DNA of 51,094 bases from a bacterium (lineage in GTDB: Bacteria; Planctomycetota; B15-G4), in contig JAUIEF010000017.1 in assembly GCA_030428785.1 (NCBI GenBank), forward strand, positions 1 to 51,094. Reading direction: 5' to 3'. Below the pieces are notes generated by a model. The model ran no database searches, was not told where the DNA came from, and saw only the letters and a program-made list of their open reading frames with translations. How positions within the stretch are numbered: position 1 is the stretch's first letter; the number at the start of each line of letters is the position of its first letter. Both the position numbers and the translations under genes were made by a program. Shown here one piece after another: positions 40,902 through 49,501 of the stretch.

Positions 40902-42242
40902 TCAGAACCCCGCGGGCGGGCCCTTGAGCGCCTCGGGCAGCTCCTCGTCCGTGAGCGCCTCGAGGAAGGCCCGGAGATCGGCGAGCTCCTGCTCGTCGAA
41001 GTGCCGCGGCTGGAGGAAGCGCTCCCCCGTGGGGTCCGGCGGCAGCGCCGTCTCCATGGTGGAGTAGAACGCGAGCACGTCGTCGAGCGTCGCGAGCTGG
41101 CCCTCGTGCATGTAGGGCGCCGTGCGGACGACGTTGCGCAGCGTGGGCGTCTTGAACTCCCCGGGGAAGTGGAGGTTCTTGGGCGCGATGGCCAGGCGGA
41201 CCGTCGCGCTCGCGCCGCCGTCGTCGGCGTAGGCGGAGGCAGCGTTGAACGGGTCCGCCTTGACGTCCTGGATGCCCTGCGCGCGCCCGCCGTCGCCCAT
41301 GTTCGTGACCGGCACGCGGTTGCTGTGGAACTCGAGGTCGCTGAAGGTCGGGCCGTCGTGGCAGAGCAGGCAGCGGCCGCGGCCCGCGAAGAGCGCGAAG
41401 CCCCGCTGCGCCGACGGCGACATCGCCGCCTGCTTCTCCGGGTCGCCCTCGCGCACGCCCTCGACGAACACGTCGAAGGGCGCGCGCCGCGAGACGATGC
41501 GCCGCTCGAAGGCCGCGATCGCCTTGCCCAGGTCGCTGTAGACGCGGTCGACGGCGGCGCGGTCCTCCTCGGTCATGGCGTCCCACGCCGCGGCGTGCGG
41601 GTGGCCGGGGTCGTCGGGCACGGGGCGCCCCTCGGCCGGGAAGCGCTCGGCGTCCGAGAGGTCGGGGAGCGGACCGAACACCGCCTCGTAGGCCGCGGCG
41701 TAGGCCGCGTCGTCCGCGACGGCGTGCACGACGGCGAGCCGGCTCGTCGCGTGCTCGCGCGCGTCCTCGAAGGGCGCGAGCGCCTGGCTCCAGAGCGAGT
41801 CCTTGCGGCCGTCCCAGAAGAACCAGCGGTTCCACGCGACGTTCCAGAGCGTCATCGCGTGGCGCGGCGTCTCGGACACGCCGCGCGCGAGCGGCCGACC
41901 GTCGGTCCACGACAGGTCCGGCTGATGGCAGGTCGAGCAGGAGACGTCGCCGTCGCGCGAGAAGCGCGGGTCGAAGAACATCGCCTGGCCGAGACGCGCG
42001 GCGTCCGGATCGTCGGCGACGGCGTTCGTCGGGTCCGCGGGGATCGGCGGCAGCGGCGAGAACTCGAGCGCGAGCTCCGCCTCCTCCGGCGTGAGCACGA
42101 GCGCGGGGGCATCGTCTTCGGGGCGCGTCGCGGCGACGAGCACGAGCGCCGCGAGCGCGGTCGCCGCGAGCAGGACGACCGCTCCCCCCGGCCGCCGTCG
42201 CACCGCCGCCCCGTCCGCGCCCTGTCCCGTCGCCACGCTCAC
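40902..42242 (-). CDS. Di-heme cytochrome c peroxidase (MauG/CcpA family)
   Basis: A 446-residue protein. An N-terminal signal anchor (VVLLAATALAALVLVAA) holds it at the membrane, facing the periplasm. Two heme c sites, CSTCH (N-terminal domain) and CLLCH (C-terminal domain), and the motifs LGQAMFFDPRFSRDGDVSC and FKTPTLRNVVRTAPYMH are classic for bacterial di-heme peroxidases and MauG-like proteins. It reduces peroxide or oxidises a partner protein. The GTG start (42242) overlaps the lipoprotein gene stop by GTGA, so the two are coupled. Confidence 0.93.
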   Translation of the reverse strand: MSVATGQGADGAAVRRRPGGAVVLLAATALAALVLVAATRPEDDAPALVLTPEEAELALEFSPLPPIPADPTNAVADDPDAARLGQAMFFDPRFSRDGDVSCSTCHQPDLSWTDGRPLARGVSETPRHAMTLWNVAWNRWFFWDGRKDSLWSQALAPFEDAREHATSRLAVVHAVADDAAYAAAYEAVFGPLPDLSDAERFPAEGRPVPDDPGHPHAAAWDAMTEEDRAAVDRVYSDLGKAIAAFERRIVSRRAPFDVFVEGVREGDPEKQAAMSPSAQRGFALFAGRGRCLLCHDGPTFSDLEFHSNRVPVTNMGDGGRAQGIQDVKADPFNAASAYADDGGASATVRLAIAPKNLHFPGEFKTPTLRNVVRTAPYMHEGQLATLDDVLAFYSTMETALPPDPTGERFLQPRHFDEQELADLRAFLEALTDEELPEALKGPPAGF

Positions 42243-42916
42243 ACCTCGAGGTCGAAGGTCACGATCTCGGTGTCCCGGCCCGCCTGGACCTGGAAGCGCA
42301 GCTGCCACGCGCCGCGCATGTGGAGCAGGAGCGCCGAGATCCCGAAGCGGCCGTCGCCGAGGTCCTCGACGACGGGCAGCCGGACCATGCCGTGCTCGTG
42401 CTCCGGCATCCAGCCGCTCAGCGCGAGGCGCGGGCCGACCGCCGGCGCGCCGTCGCGCACGAGGAGCACCTCGATGGAGAAGTCGACGTTGCGCGGCACG
42501 TCCTCCCGGTCGAGGAGCCGCCACGCGAGGAGGTGCAGGCCGCGGTGCCCCGCGCCGACGGTCCAGCCCGCGGCCTCGAGGGCCTCCCGGCTGAAGGCGT
42601 CGGCCGGCGGCTCGGCGTCGGGCTCGGCGCCCGGCACCGCTCCGGCGCCGCCGACGAGATCCGCCCCGGACCGGACCGGCGGCGCGACGGGAGTCGCCGG
42701 TGACGGCTCCTCCGAGGCGACCGGCTCGGGGGCGCCTCCGCCCTGCGTGCGCAGAGGCTGCTGCTCGGTGGCGGCGTCGCTCGCCGGTGCATCGCCGTGA
42801 TCCGGGGTCGGCTCCGCGCGCCCGTCGCAACCCGCGAGCAGCGCGCACGCGCAGGCCGCGAGCGCGAGGACGACGCGCCGGGAGCGCGTCCGCGGGGAGG
42901 GTCCGGGGCACCTCAT
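42239..42916 (-). CDS. Lipoprotein with YtkA/FixH-like domain
   Basis: A 225-residue protein. The lipobox LLAGC (Cys30) follows a hydrophobic signal, then a Pro/Ala/Glu-rich linker runs to about residue 100. The C-terminal ~120 residues are a beta-sandwich with PRLALSGWMPEHEHGM and LLHMRGAWQLRFQV, resembling the YtkA/FixH family. Such domains often occur beside copper, heme or peroxidase proteins. Coupled by GTGA to the di-heme peroxidase gene, it probably helps or anchors that enzyme; this is inference. The start is ATG 42916. Confidence 0.75.
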   Translation of the reverse strand: MRCPGPSPRTRSRRVVLALAACACALLAGCDGRAEPTPDHGDAPASDAATEQQPLRTQGGGAPEPVASEEPSPATPVAPPVRSGADLVGGAGAVPGAEPDAEPPADAFSREALEAAGWTVGAGHRGLHLLAWRLLDREDVPRNVDFSIEVLLVRDGAPAVGPRLALSGWMPEHEHGMVRLPVVEDLGDGRFGISALLLHMRGAWQLRFQVQAGRDTEIVTFDLEV

Positions 42917-43238
42917 GCGCGCCACCATCGCCCCCCCGACGGGGTCGTGCAACGGTGTCGTTGCCGGGGGGTGCTCCGGGCGCCCTCGGGGACGGATCGC
43001 CCGCCCCGCCCCCCGTCCGACCCCGGAAACGGACCCCGTGCGAATTCGAACGGCTCGCCCCTCGGTCCGCGACTCGTCCGCGGCGCCGCGCGCCCCGACG
43101 CGACGCCGGGCCGCCCACCCGGACCGGCGCCGGACCCGCGGACGTGTCGCCCGCCCGACCCGCGGCACGGCTTCAAGTCCGACGCCCGCCGCGGCCGACA
43201 GTTCCTCCCGGATCCCGCCTCGCTGCGGAGCACCCCGA
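42917..43238. other. Divergent intergenic region, no gene recognised
   Basis: A 322-bp GC-rich gap between divergent genes. It contains CGAATTCGAAC (43041-43051), an 11-nt match to the A/T-rich island at 33023-33033. No clear -35/-10 pair was found. Confidence 0.45.
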
Positions 43239-43514
43239 ATGACCACCCGCGATTCCTCCGTCGACACCTCCTGGGTCACCGAGAGCCCCGACCAGCCCCA
43301 GGTCCCCGCGGAGATCGTCTTCCTGCTCGTCGTCCTCACGCTGACGATCATCTTCTCGGTGGCCGGCATCCCCGGCGAGGCCGAGCCCGTCGCCGGCGAC
43401 GGCTCCGACGCCCTGCGCCGCGGCTGGATGGAAGCGCACAACGCCGCGCAAGCCGTCCCGTCCGACGGCCGCGTCGATCCCGCCGTCGACCCGACGACCC
43501 CCGCCGGTCGCTGA
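43239..43514 (+). CDS. Small single-span membrane protein
   Basis: A 91-residue protein. GGAG lies 8 nt before ATG 43239. It has a short acidic/polar N terminus, one hydrophobic helix (about 25-44: EIVFLLVVLTLTIIFSVAG) and a polar C terminus. I recognise no family. The frame extends upstream to 42915, but that part is Arg/Pro-rich and unlikely to be coding. It sits just before tRNA-Lys. Confidence 0.6.
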   Translation: MTTRDSSVDTSWVTESPDQPQVPAEIVFLLVVLTLTIIFSVAGIPGEAEPVAGDGSDALRRGWMEAHNAAQAVPSDGRVDPAVDPTTPAGR

Positions 43515-43618
43515 CGCGCGCCCGTCGCGCCCTCGACGTCGCGACCTGGACGTCGCGACCCGGGGGCCGACGCCCCGTCCCGCGCCGCGCGCGAAGGCGA
43601 CACGACGCCCCGCACCTC

Positions 43619-43647
43619 TTGATCCCTGCGCCCGCGGGTGTTAGATC
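43619..43647 (+). promoter_or_regulatory. Promoter of tRNA-Lys
   Basis: TTGATC (43619-43624) and TAGATC (43642-43647) are 17 bp apart, about 20 nt before the tRNA. Confidence 0.55.
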
Positions 43648-43667
43648 ACGGGCTCTGTTGTGCAGGT

Positions 43668-43743
<76 letters not shown>

Positions 43744-43769
43744 CACACAGCCTCCCGCCGTGGACTCCT

Positions 43770-43786
43770 CGGGGATCGCCTCCCCG
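43770..43786 (+). terminator. Hairpin downstream of tRNA-Lys
   Basis: CGGGGA and TCCCCG form a 6-bp stem with a TCGCC loop, 26 nt after the tRNA. Confidence 0.4.
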
Positions 43787-44036
43787 GGTCGAGCAGACAG
43801 GGATGCGCCAGCCCACGCCGGCTCACCGTCCGAGCAGGCAGCCACATCCCTGAGGCGGGGCGCACCCGCGTCGGCGGTCGGGCGAGGCACGGCCTCGGGA
43901 TCGGCGTCTCCGAGGCGGGGGGCACGGTACCGGATCCGCCCCGTGTCCCTGAATTCCCTGTCCGCCCCCGCATCTGCTCGTCGCATGGGGTCCTGGGCCG
44001 CACCCTCGGCAGCCCGATCCCCCGACGAGCCTCACC

Positions 44037-46835
44037 ATGCTCCACCGTTGCGCGCCACCGCTCACGCTCATGGTCGGCCTGCTCCTGAGCGGACCGGCCG
44101 CGACCCAGACGCCGCCGTGCACCCTCGACTCTCTGGTTCCCACCGGGGAGGGAGCGGACTTCCGCTGCGGCAACGGCGTGGCCATCGACGGGAACCTTCT
44201 GGCCGTCGGCCTGCCGGGCGCCGTCGCGTTCCAAGACCGTTCCGGGACCGTCGCCGTCTACGCGCACGACGGCGCCGATTGGGTCCTCGACGAGCTCGTC
44301 ATGCGCAACGAGCAATGGGGCGACGAGTTCGGCTACTCCGTCTCGCTGTCCGGCACGCTGTTGGCGATCGGCATGCCGCGCGAGGTCACCGGCGGACAGA
44401 CGCTCGGCAAGGTCTGGATCTACGAGCGCGACCCCACGATCGGCTGGCAGCCGCGAGCCGGACTCGTCCCGGCGAATCTCCTCGACGACAGACGTGCGGG
44501 GCATGATGTCGACCTTGAGTTCGATCGCGTCGTGATCGGCGCTCCCGGCGAGGGAGCAGCCCCCACCCAGACGGGCCTCGCCTGGATCGTCCTCAGGACC
44601 GGCAGCCAGTGGAACACCGAGTTCCGCCTCGACGCGTCGGGCCTCTCGCTCGGCGACCGTTACGGCATGGGGGTCGCCGTCGAAGACGATGACGCGGTCG
44701 TCGGCGCACCGGGGCACGACGTCGGCGGCGCCGATCGCGGTGCGGTCTACGTCTTCGGCAACCAGATCACGTCCTGGGACCAGGAGCAGAAGCTCTTCGG
44801 TCAAGGCACCGTGGCGGGTGACCGGTTCGGATCGTCGGTGGATCTCGCGGGCAATCGACTCGTGGTCGGCGCGCCGGGTGCGACACCCTCGGGAGCCGTG
44901 TTCGTGTTCGAACGTGCCGGCCCCGGTCAGCCTTGGATACAGACGGCGCGGCTCGATCCGACGGGCGCGTCGGTCGGCGCCGCGTTCGGATCCTCCGTCT
45001 CCCTGGTGCCGGAGGGCGTGCTCATCGGCGGTCCCGCGGACGACACCACCGGCACCGACGCGGGGCGCGCGTGGCTGTTCGCCAAGACCCGCAGCGGCTG
45101 GGCACAGGCCGAGACGTTCGACGGTGCCGCGCCAGGGCAACGAGCCGGGTCGTCGGTGGCGCTGCACAGCGGACTCGTCGCCGTCGGCGCGCCCGGCGCC
45201 GACCTCGGGCCCGGGTCGGACTCGGGGCTCGCGCTCACGTGGGGCCAGGCGCGCGGGACGTGGTCTCCCTTGACGCCGGTGACCCCGCCCAACGGCGCCG
45301 AGGACGAGAAGTTCGGCTGGGCGCTGGACCTCGACGGCTCGACCGCCGTCGTCGGGCAGCCCGAGGACGACAGCGCTCCCATCGTGGATGAGCCCACGGG
45401 ATTCACTCTCGACGACGGACGGGACTGGGGACGCGTCCAGGTCTTCGACCACGGGCCCGGCGGCTGGGTCCACACGGACTCGCTCACGGCCCCCGTTCCC
45501 GACACCAACGACCGATTCGGCCAGGCCGTCGCGATCCACGGTGACGTGCTGGCCGTGGGCGCACCCTGGGCGGACCCGCCGCCGTTCACACTCGATGTTC
45601 TTCCTGGGCGAGTCGATCTCTTCGAGCGCTCGGCAGGAAGCTGGACATCCATCGGGTCCTTGCGCGGTGACGGGACCTCGAGCTCGCTGCCCCTCTTCGC
45701 CGACGAACTCGCGCTCGGCGACGGGCGCCTCTTCGTCGGCTGCCCCGGTCAGGACCACGTGTCGCCGGCGGCCGGCGCCGTCCACCTCTTCGAATCCTCC
45801 GGCGGCCCGTGGACGGTGTCGACCGTCCTCGGGTCCGTGGACGCGACGGCCGGGCAGGGGTTCGGCGGCGCGCTCGCTCTCGACGACCTCGCGGGTCTCC
45901 TCGTCGTCGGAGCTCCGTCCGACGACACGAGCGGCACGAACACCGGGGTCGCGTACATCTTCCAGGACGACGCGATCGCGGGCTGGATCCAGCGCGCGCG
46001 CCTCGACTCGCCGGGTCCGTCGACGGGCGCCCGATTCGGGGACAGCGTGGCAGTCGACGGCGGGACCGTCGTCGTCTCGGCCCCCCAGGCCGACGGCACC
46101 GCGGACGGGTCGGGCATCGTCGTCGTGTTCCGGTCGAACGGCGGGAGCTGGTCTGTCGAGCAGGTGCTGATGCCGGCCGACGGGGAAGCCGGCGATCGAT
46201 TCGGGGCACAGGTCCGCCTCGAGGGTGACGTGCTCGCCGTGACCGCGACCAACGCCGACGACGGGCCTCTCGCGCACGTGGGGGTGACCTACGTGTATCG
46301 GCGCGCTGCGGGAACCTGGTCACTCGTTGCTCGCTACGTCTCAGACGCCGCGCAGGTCAGCGACCGCATGGGACAGTCGCTCGCACTCGACGAGGGCCGC
46401 ATCCTCACGGGTCGGCATGACGCGATCGGCTGGCCTCCCCCCGACCTCGGCCGCGTCGAGGAGATCGGCTGTCTCCCCGAAGCCTCCTGGAGCGATCAGG
46501 GCGGCGGCACCGCCGGACAGGCCGGAGTCCCGTCGCTGACCGGCGAAGGAGTGCTCCTGGGTGACACACCCTTCCTGCTCCGGGTCACCGACGCCGCGCC
46601 GGGTGCCGAGGCCGTCCTGGACGTCTCCGGGGCCCTCCCCGCCGTGGTCGGCCCCTGGGCGTCCGTGGCCATCGGACCTCTGAGCGTGGACCCGAGCGGG
46701 CACGTGACGTGGGCCGGGAGCTGGCCGCCGGGCGTGCCGTCCGGCGCGACGACCACGTTCCGCATCGCCGTGCTCGACCCGACGGCGGCCGATCAGATCG
46801 CATGGACCAACCTCCTCGTCGCAACCGCTCCGTGA
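44037..46835 (+). CDS. Exported integrin-like FG-GAP protein with 14 repeats
   Basis: A 932-residue protein with a signal peptide (about 1-23). It has about 14 repeats of the FG-GAP_2 type, each close to DRFGxSVxLxGDxLxVGAPG (for example GDEFGYSVSLSG, GDRFGSSVDLAG, NDRFGQAVAIHG, GARFGDSVAVDG and GDRFGAQVRLEG), enough for two seven-bladed propellers. Residues about 814-932 form a C-terminal module (WSDQGGG...AGVPSLTGEG...TNLLVATAP) similar to that of the YWTD protein at 26754. No enzyme motif is seen; it is likely a surface adhesion or binding protein. It is followed after 22 nt by a second FG-GAP gene. No Shine-Dalgarno is evident. Confidence 0.87.
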   Translation: MLHRCAPPLTLMVGLLLSGPAATQTPPCTLDSLVPTGEGADFRCGNGVAIDGNLLAVGLPGAVAFQDRSGTVAVYAHDGADWVLDELVMRNEQWGDEFGYSVSLSGTLLAIGMPREVTGGQTLGKVWIYERDPTIGWQPRAGLVPANLLDDRRAGHDVDLEFDRVVIGAPGEGAAPTQTGLAWIVLRTGSQWNTEFRLDASGLSLGDRYGMGVAVEDDDAVVGAPGHDVGGADRGAVYVFGNQITSWDQEQKLFGQGTVAGDRFGSSVDLAGNRLVVGAPGATPSGAVFVFERAGPGQPWIQTARLDPTGASVGAAFGSSVSLVPEGVLIGGPADDTTGTDAGRAWLFAKTRSGWAQAETFDGAAPGQRAGSSVALHSGLVAVGAPGADLGPGSDSGLALTWGQARGTWSPLTPVTPPNGAEDEKFGWALDLDGSTAVVGQPEDDSAPIVDEPTGFTLDDGRDWGRVQVFDHGPGGWVHTDSLTAPVPDTNDRFGQAVAIHGDVLAVGAPWADPPPFTLDVLPGRVDLFERSAGSWTSIGSLRGDGTSSSLPLFADELALGDGRLFVGCPGQDHVSPAAGAVHLFESSGGPWTVSTVLGSVDATAGQGFGGALALDDLAGLLVVGAPSDDTSGTNTGVAYIFQDDAIAGWIQRARLDSPGPSTGARFGDSVAVDGGTVVVSAPQADGTADGSGIVVVFRSNGGSWSVEQVLMPADGEAGDRFGAQVRLEGDVLAVTATNADDGPLAHVGVTYVYRRAAGTWSLVARYVSDAAQVSDRMGQSLALDEGRILTGRHDAIGWPPPDLGRVEEIGCLPEASWSDQGGGTAGQAGVPSLTGEGVLLGDTPFLLRVTDAAPGAEAVLDVSGALPAVVGPWASVAIGPLSVDPSGHVTWAGSWPPGVPSGATTTFRIAVLDPTAADQIAWTNLLVATAP

Positions 46836-46857
46836 CCTTCACCCCGGAACTCGGCAC

Positions 46858-49488
46858 ATGAATTCGTCCCCGCGCTTCCTCCCCGCGCTCGCACTCGCGG
46901 GCATCGGTTGCCTCTCGTCCGTCGCTCGATCCCAGGAGACGTACTGGGAGGCCTACGGGTCCGGTCCCGCCGGTCGGCTCGGTGAACTTCTCGACACGGT
47001 ACCGGACCTCGACGGCGACGGCATCGACGACATCATCGCGGGCGGACCACGGGACGACACCTCGGGCGTCGACGCCGGCTACGTCATGGTGTTCTCGGGC
47101 GCGGACGGTTCGGTCGTCCACACGGTGACGGGACTCGTCGCAGCCGACGCATTCGGCTCCGCGGTGGCGGGCCTCGAGGACGTCGACGGCGACGGTCTCG
47201 GCGACTTCCTCGTGGGTGCCCCCCTCGCGGACGTGAACGGCAGCCGCTCCGGCACGGCGACGCTCTTCTCGGGCGCGGACGCCTCCATCATCCGCGAGTT
47301 CCACGGGTTCACGTCCTCCGTCCGACTCGGCGAGTACGTGACCGCGACGGGCGACATGGACGGCGACAGCATCCCCGACATGGCCGTTTCCATGGCGCAC
47401 TCCACGCCTCCCGCCGTCTTCGTGTACTCGGGCGCGGACGGCTCGGTGATCCATACGCTCGTGGAGACTCTCGGCGCGTCCGCGTTCGGGAAGTGGATCT
47501 CCGGCGTCGGCGACGTGGACCTGGACGGCACGCCCGACCTCCTCGTCGGTCGCACCGGCATGGCCCAGGTGCGGATCTTCTCCGGCGCCACCGGCGGCGT
47601 GATCCACGACATCGTCATCCAGCAGTTCGGCGACAGCTCCAAGCAACACGCCTTCGCCCCGCTGGGAGACGTCGATGGAGACGGTCACGCCGACATCCTC
47701 TGCTCGTACGCCGAGGACCAGTCCTTCTACGGCGCCGCGGGGAGGGTCCAGGTCTTCTCGGGCGCGACGGGAGAGCTGATGCACTCGATCACCGGTCACT
47801 ACGCGAACGATCGGTTCGGGTGGTCCGTGGACGGCCTCGACGACGTCGACGGCGACGGTGCGCCGGACTTCGTCGTCGGTTCGCACCTGACGGAGGCACT
47901 CCCCACGCTGGGGTGGGCCAGCGGCTCCGTCACGATCGTCTCGGGCGCCACGGGTGACGTCCTCCGGACGATCCGCCAGCCGCCGAGCCCGCCGACCCAG
48001 GGGAGCAGCTACGAGATCGGGTACTCGGTGACCGCCGGCGACTTCGACGGCGACGGGCACCCGGATGTCGCGACCGGCATCCCCAACTTCGACCTCGCGA
48101 TCCCGGGGCACGGCGCAGTTCGCGTCTACGGCACCCGATTCCTGATCGAGTCGATCTCCCCGACCGCAACGCTCTTCCACCAGCAGACGCCCGTGACCCT
48201 CCGCGGCGTCGGCTTCCAGCCGTCCCCGACGCCGACCGTGCTGTTCGGCGCGACACCTGCGACCGACGTGACGTGGGTCTCGCCGGAGGAGATCACGTGC
48301 ATGGCCCCCGCCGGTGCGGAGGACTCGGTCGTCGACGTCACCTGGGTCCAGGACGGCCACAGCGGGACGCTCGAGGACGCCTTCGAGTACGAAGGCACGC
48401 GCATCCTGGACATCTTTCCCGGGATCGGCCCGGTCAGCGGCGGCCAGATCGTCACCATCACGGCGACGCACGTCGCGGCCGGCCCCGGAACCGAGGTCGA
48501 CTTCGTGAGCGGTCCCGTGAGCTTCCCGGCGAACATCCTCCAGATCACGCCGCCCGACACGATCGTCGCGCGCACACCCGTGTTCCCGGACACGCTCTTC
48601 GCGGACGTACGTATCAACGGCCCCAACGGGTCGGACGTCCTTCCGTCCGGCCTGACGGTGAAGGACGTCTGGCTGAACTCCTATCGCGGCAACATCGACG
48701 GCGGCGACGTCGTCCGAGCGTTCGGCTCCATCGGCGCTCACGCGCCGCAGGACATCGAGCTGCTCGTCGGCCCGACGCCCGACGGCTTCGTCCCCGCGCA
48801 AGTGCTCGAGAACCCCGCGGGAAGCGTGACCTTCATCACCCCCCCGATCTCCGAAGGCACCGGCCTCCCGACGGGCATCCGCGTGCAGTCGGCTGGCGGC
48901 GGCTCGATCCTCATGTCCGAGAACAGCCTGTACACGTACACGCCGGGTCTGAAGGCCTCCGTCGCGGCCACGTCCCTGCTCGGCGGTTCGCTCGACATCC
49001 AGCTCATCACGGATCCCGGGGCGTCCCGTCCGTTCGTCATCGTGTGGAGCCGCCTCGACCCGGCGTACGAGGAGCTGGACCCGACCGAGGGCGTCGTGCT
49101 GCCCGGCTACAGCGGCATCTGCTACGACACGCCGCTCTCGTTCTACGGGCTGGGCTCCCACCCGGGGCTGTCGCTCGGATCACCGGGCTCCGTGACCCTC
49201 ACCCCGGCCGCGCCGACGACGGGCGCCGTGAAGCGAGCAGGCGCGAAGTCGGCACCGGGCTCGCCCGCCCCGGGTCCTCCGCTGTCACACGATGGAACGC
49301 CCGCGCCGGCCGCGGTGGCGCCGTTCATCGTTCCGGCGCCGCCTTGGCCTCAGAGCATCGAGATTCCCTTCGGACCCTACTTCCCGGGCCTCGTCGGGAT
49401 GGAGCTGCACCTGCAGGCCGTCGTGACGGGCGAGGGCGGGCCGCTCGGCTCGTTCACCAACGTCGTGAGCCTCGACCTGCCGTTCTGA
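46858..49488 (+). CDS. Exported seven-bladed FG-GAP propeller with IPT/TIG domains
   Basis: An 876-residue protein with a signal peptide (about 1-28). Seven VCBS/FG-GAP repeats (DLDGDGIDDIIAG, DVDGDGLGDFLVG, DMDGDSIPDMAVS, DVDLDGTPDLLVG, DVDGDGHADILCS, DVDGDGAPDFVVG, DFDGDGHPDVATG) alternate with SGADGS-type strands, matching one seven-bladed propeller (about 30-430). Two IPT/TIG-like Ig domains follow (about 432-520 and 522-605), then a ~270-residue beta-rich region ending in QAVVTGEGGPLGSFTNVVSLDLPF. Probably a cell-surface or matrix protein co-expressed with the preceding 14-repeat protein. It is convergent with the next gene, 13 nt away. Confidence 0.87.
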   Translation: MNSSPRFLPALALAGIGCLSSVARSQETYWEAYGSGPAGRLGELLDTVPDLDGDGIDDIIAGGPRDDTSGVDAGYVMVFSGADGSVVHTVTGLVAADAFGSAVAGLEDVDGDGLGDFLVGAPLADVNGSRSGTATLFSGADASIIREFHGFTSSVRLGEYVTATGDMDGDSIPDMAVSMAHSTPPAVFVYSGADGSVIHTLVETLGASAFGKWISGVGDVDLDGTPDLLVGRTGMAQVRIFSGATGGVIHDIVIQQFGDSSKQHAFAPLGDVDGDGHADILCSYAEDQSFYGAAGRVQVFSGATGELMHSITGHYANDRFGWSVDGLDDVDGDGAPDFVVGSHLTEALPTLGWASGSVTIVSGATGDVLRTIRQPPSPPTQGSSYEIGYSVTAGDFDGDGHPDVATGIPNFDLAIPGHGAVRVYGTRFLIESISPTATLFHQQTPVTLRGVGFQPSPTPTVLFGATPATDVTWVSPEEITCMAPAGAEDSVVDVTWVQDGHSGTLEDAFEYEGTRILDIFPGIGPVSGGQIVTITATHVAAGPGTEVDFVSGPVSFPANILQITPPDTIVARTPVFPDTLFADVRINGPNGSDVLPSGLTVKDVWLNSYRGNIDGGDVVRAFGSIGAHAPQDIELLVGPTPDGFVPAQVLENPAGSVTFITPPISEGTGLPTGIRVQSAGGGSILMSENSLYTYTPGLKASVAATSLLGGSLDIQLITDPGASRPFVIVWSRLDPAYEELDPTEGVVLPGYSGICYDTPLSFYGLGSHPGLSLGSPGSVTLTPAAPTTGAVKRAGAKSAPGSPAPGPPLSHDGTPAPAAVAPFIVPAPPWPQSIEIPFGPYFPGLVGMELHLQAVVTGEGGPLGSFTNVVSLDLPF

Positions 49489-49501
49489 GGTCGCGTGCGC
49501 C

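Noticed and set aside
42915..43238. Upstream extension of the 43239 membrane protein to an ATG at 42915
   Set aside because: The extra residues are low-complexity Arg/Pro/Thr with no signal, and the Shine-Dalgarno lies before 43239.
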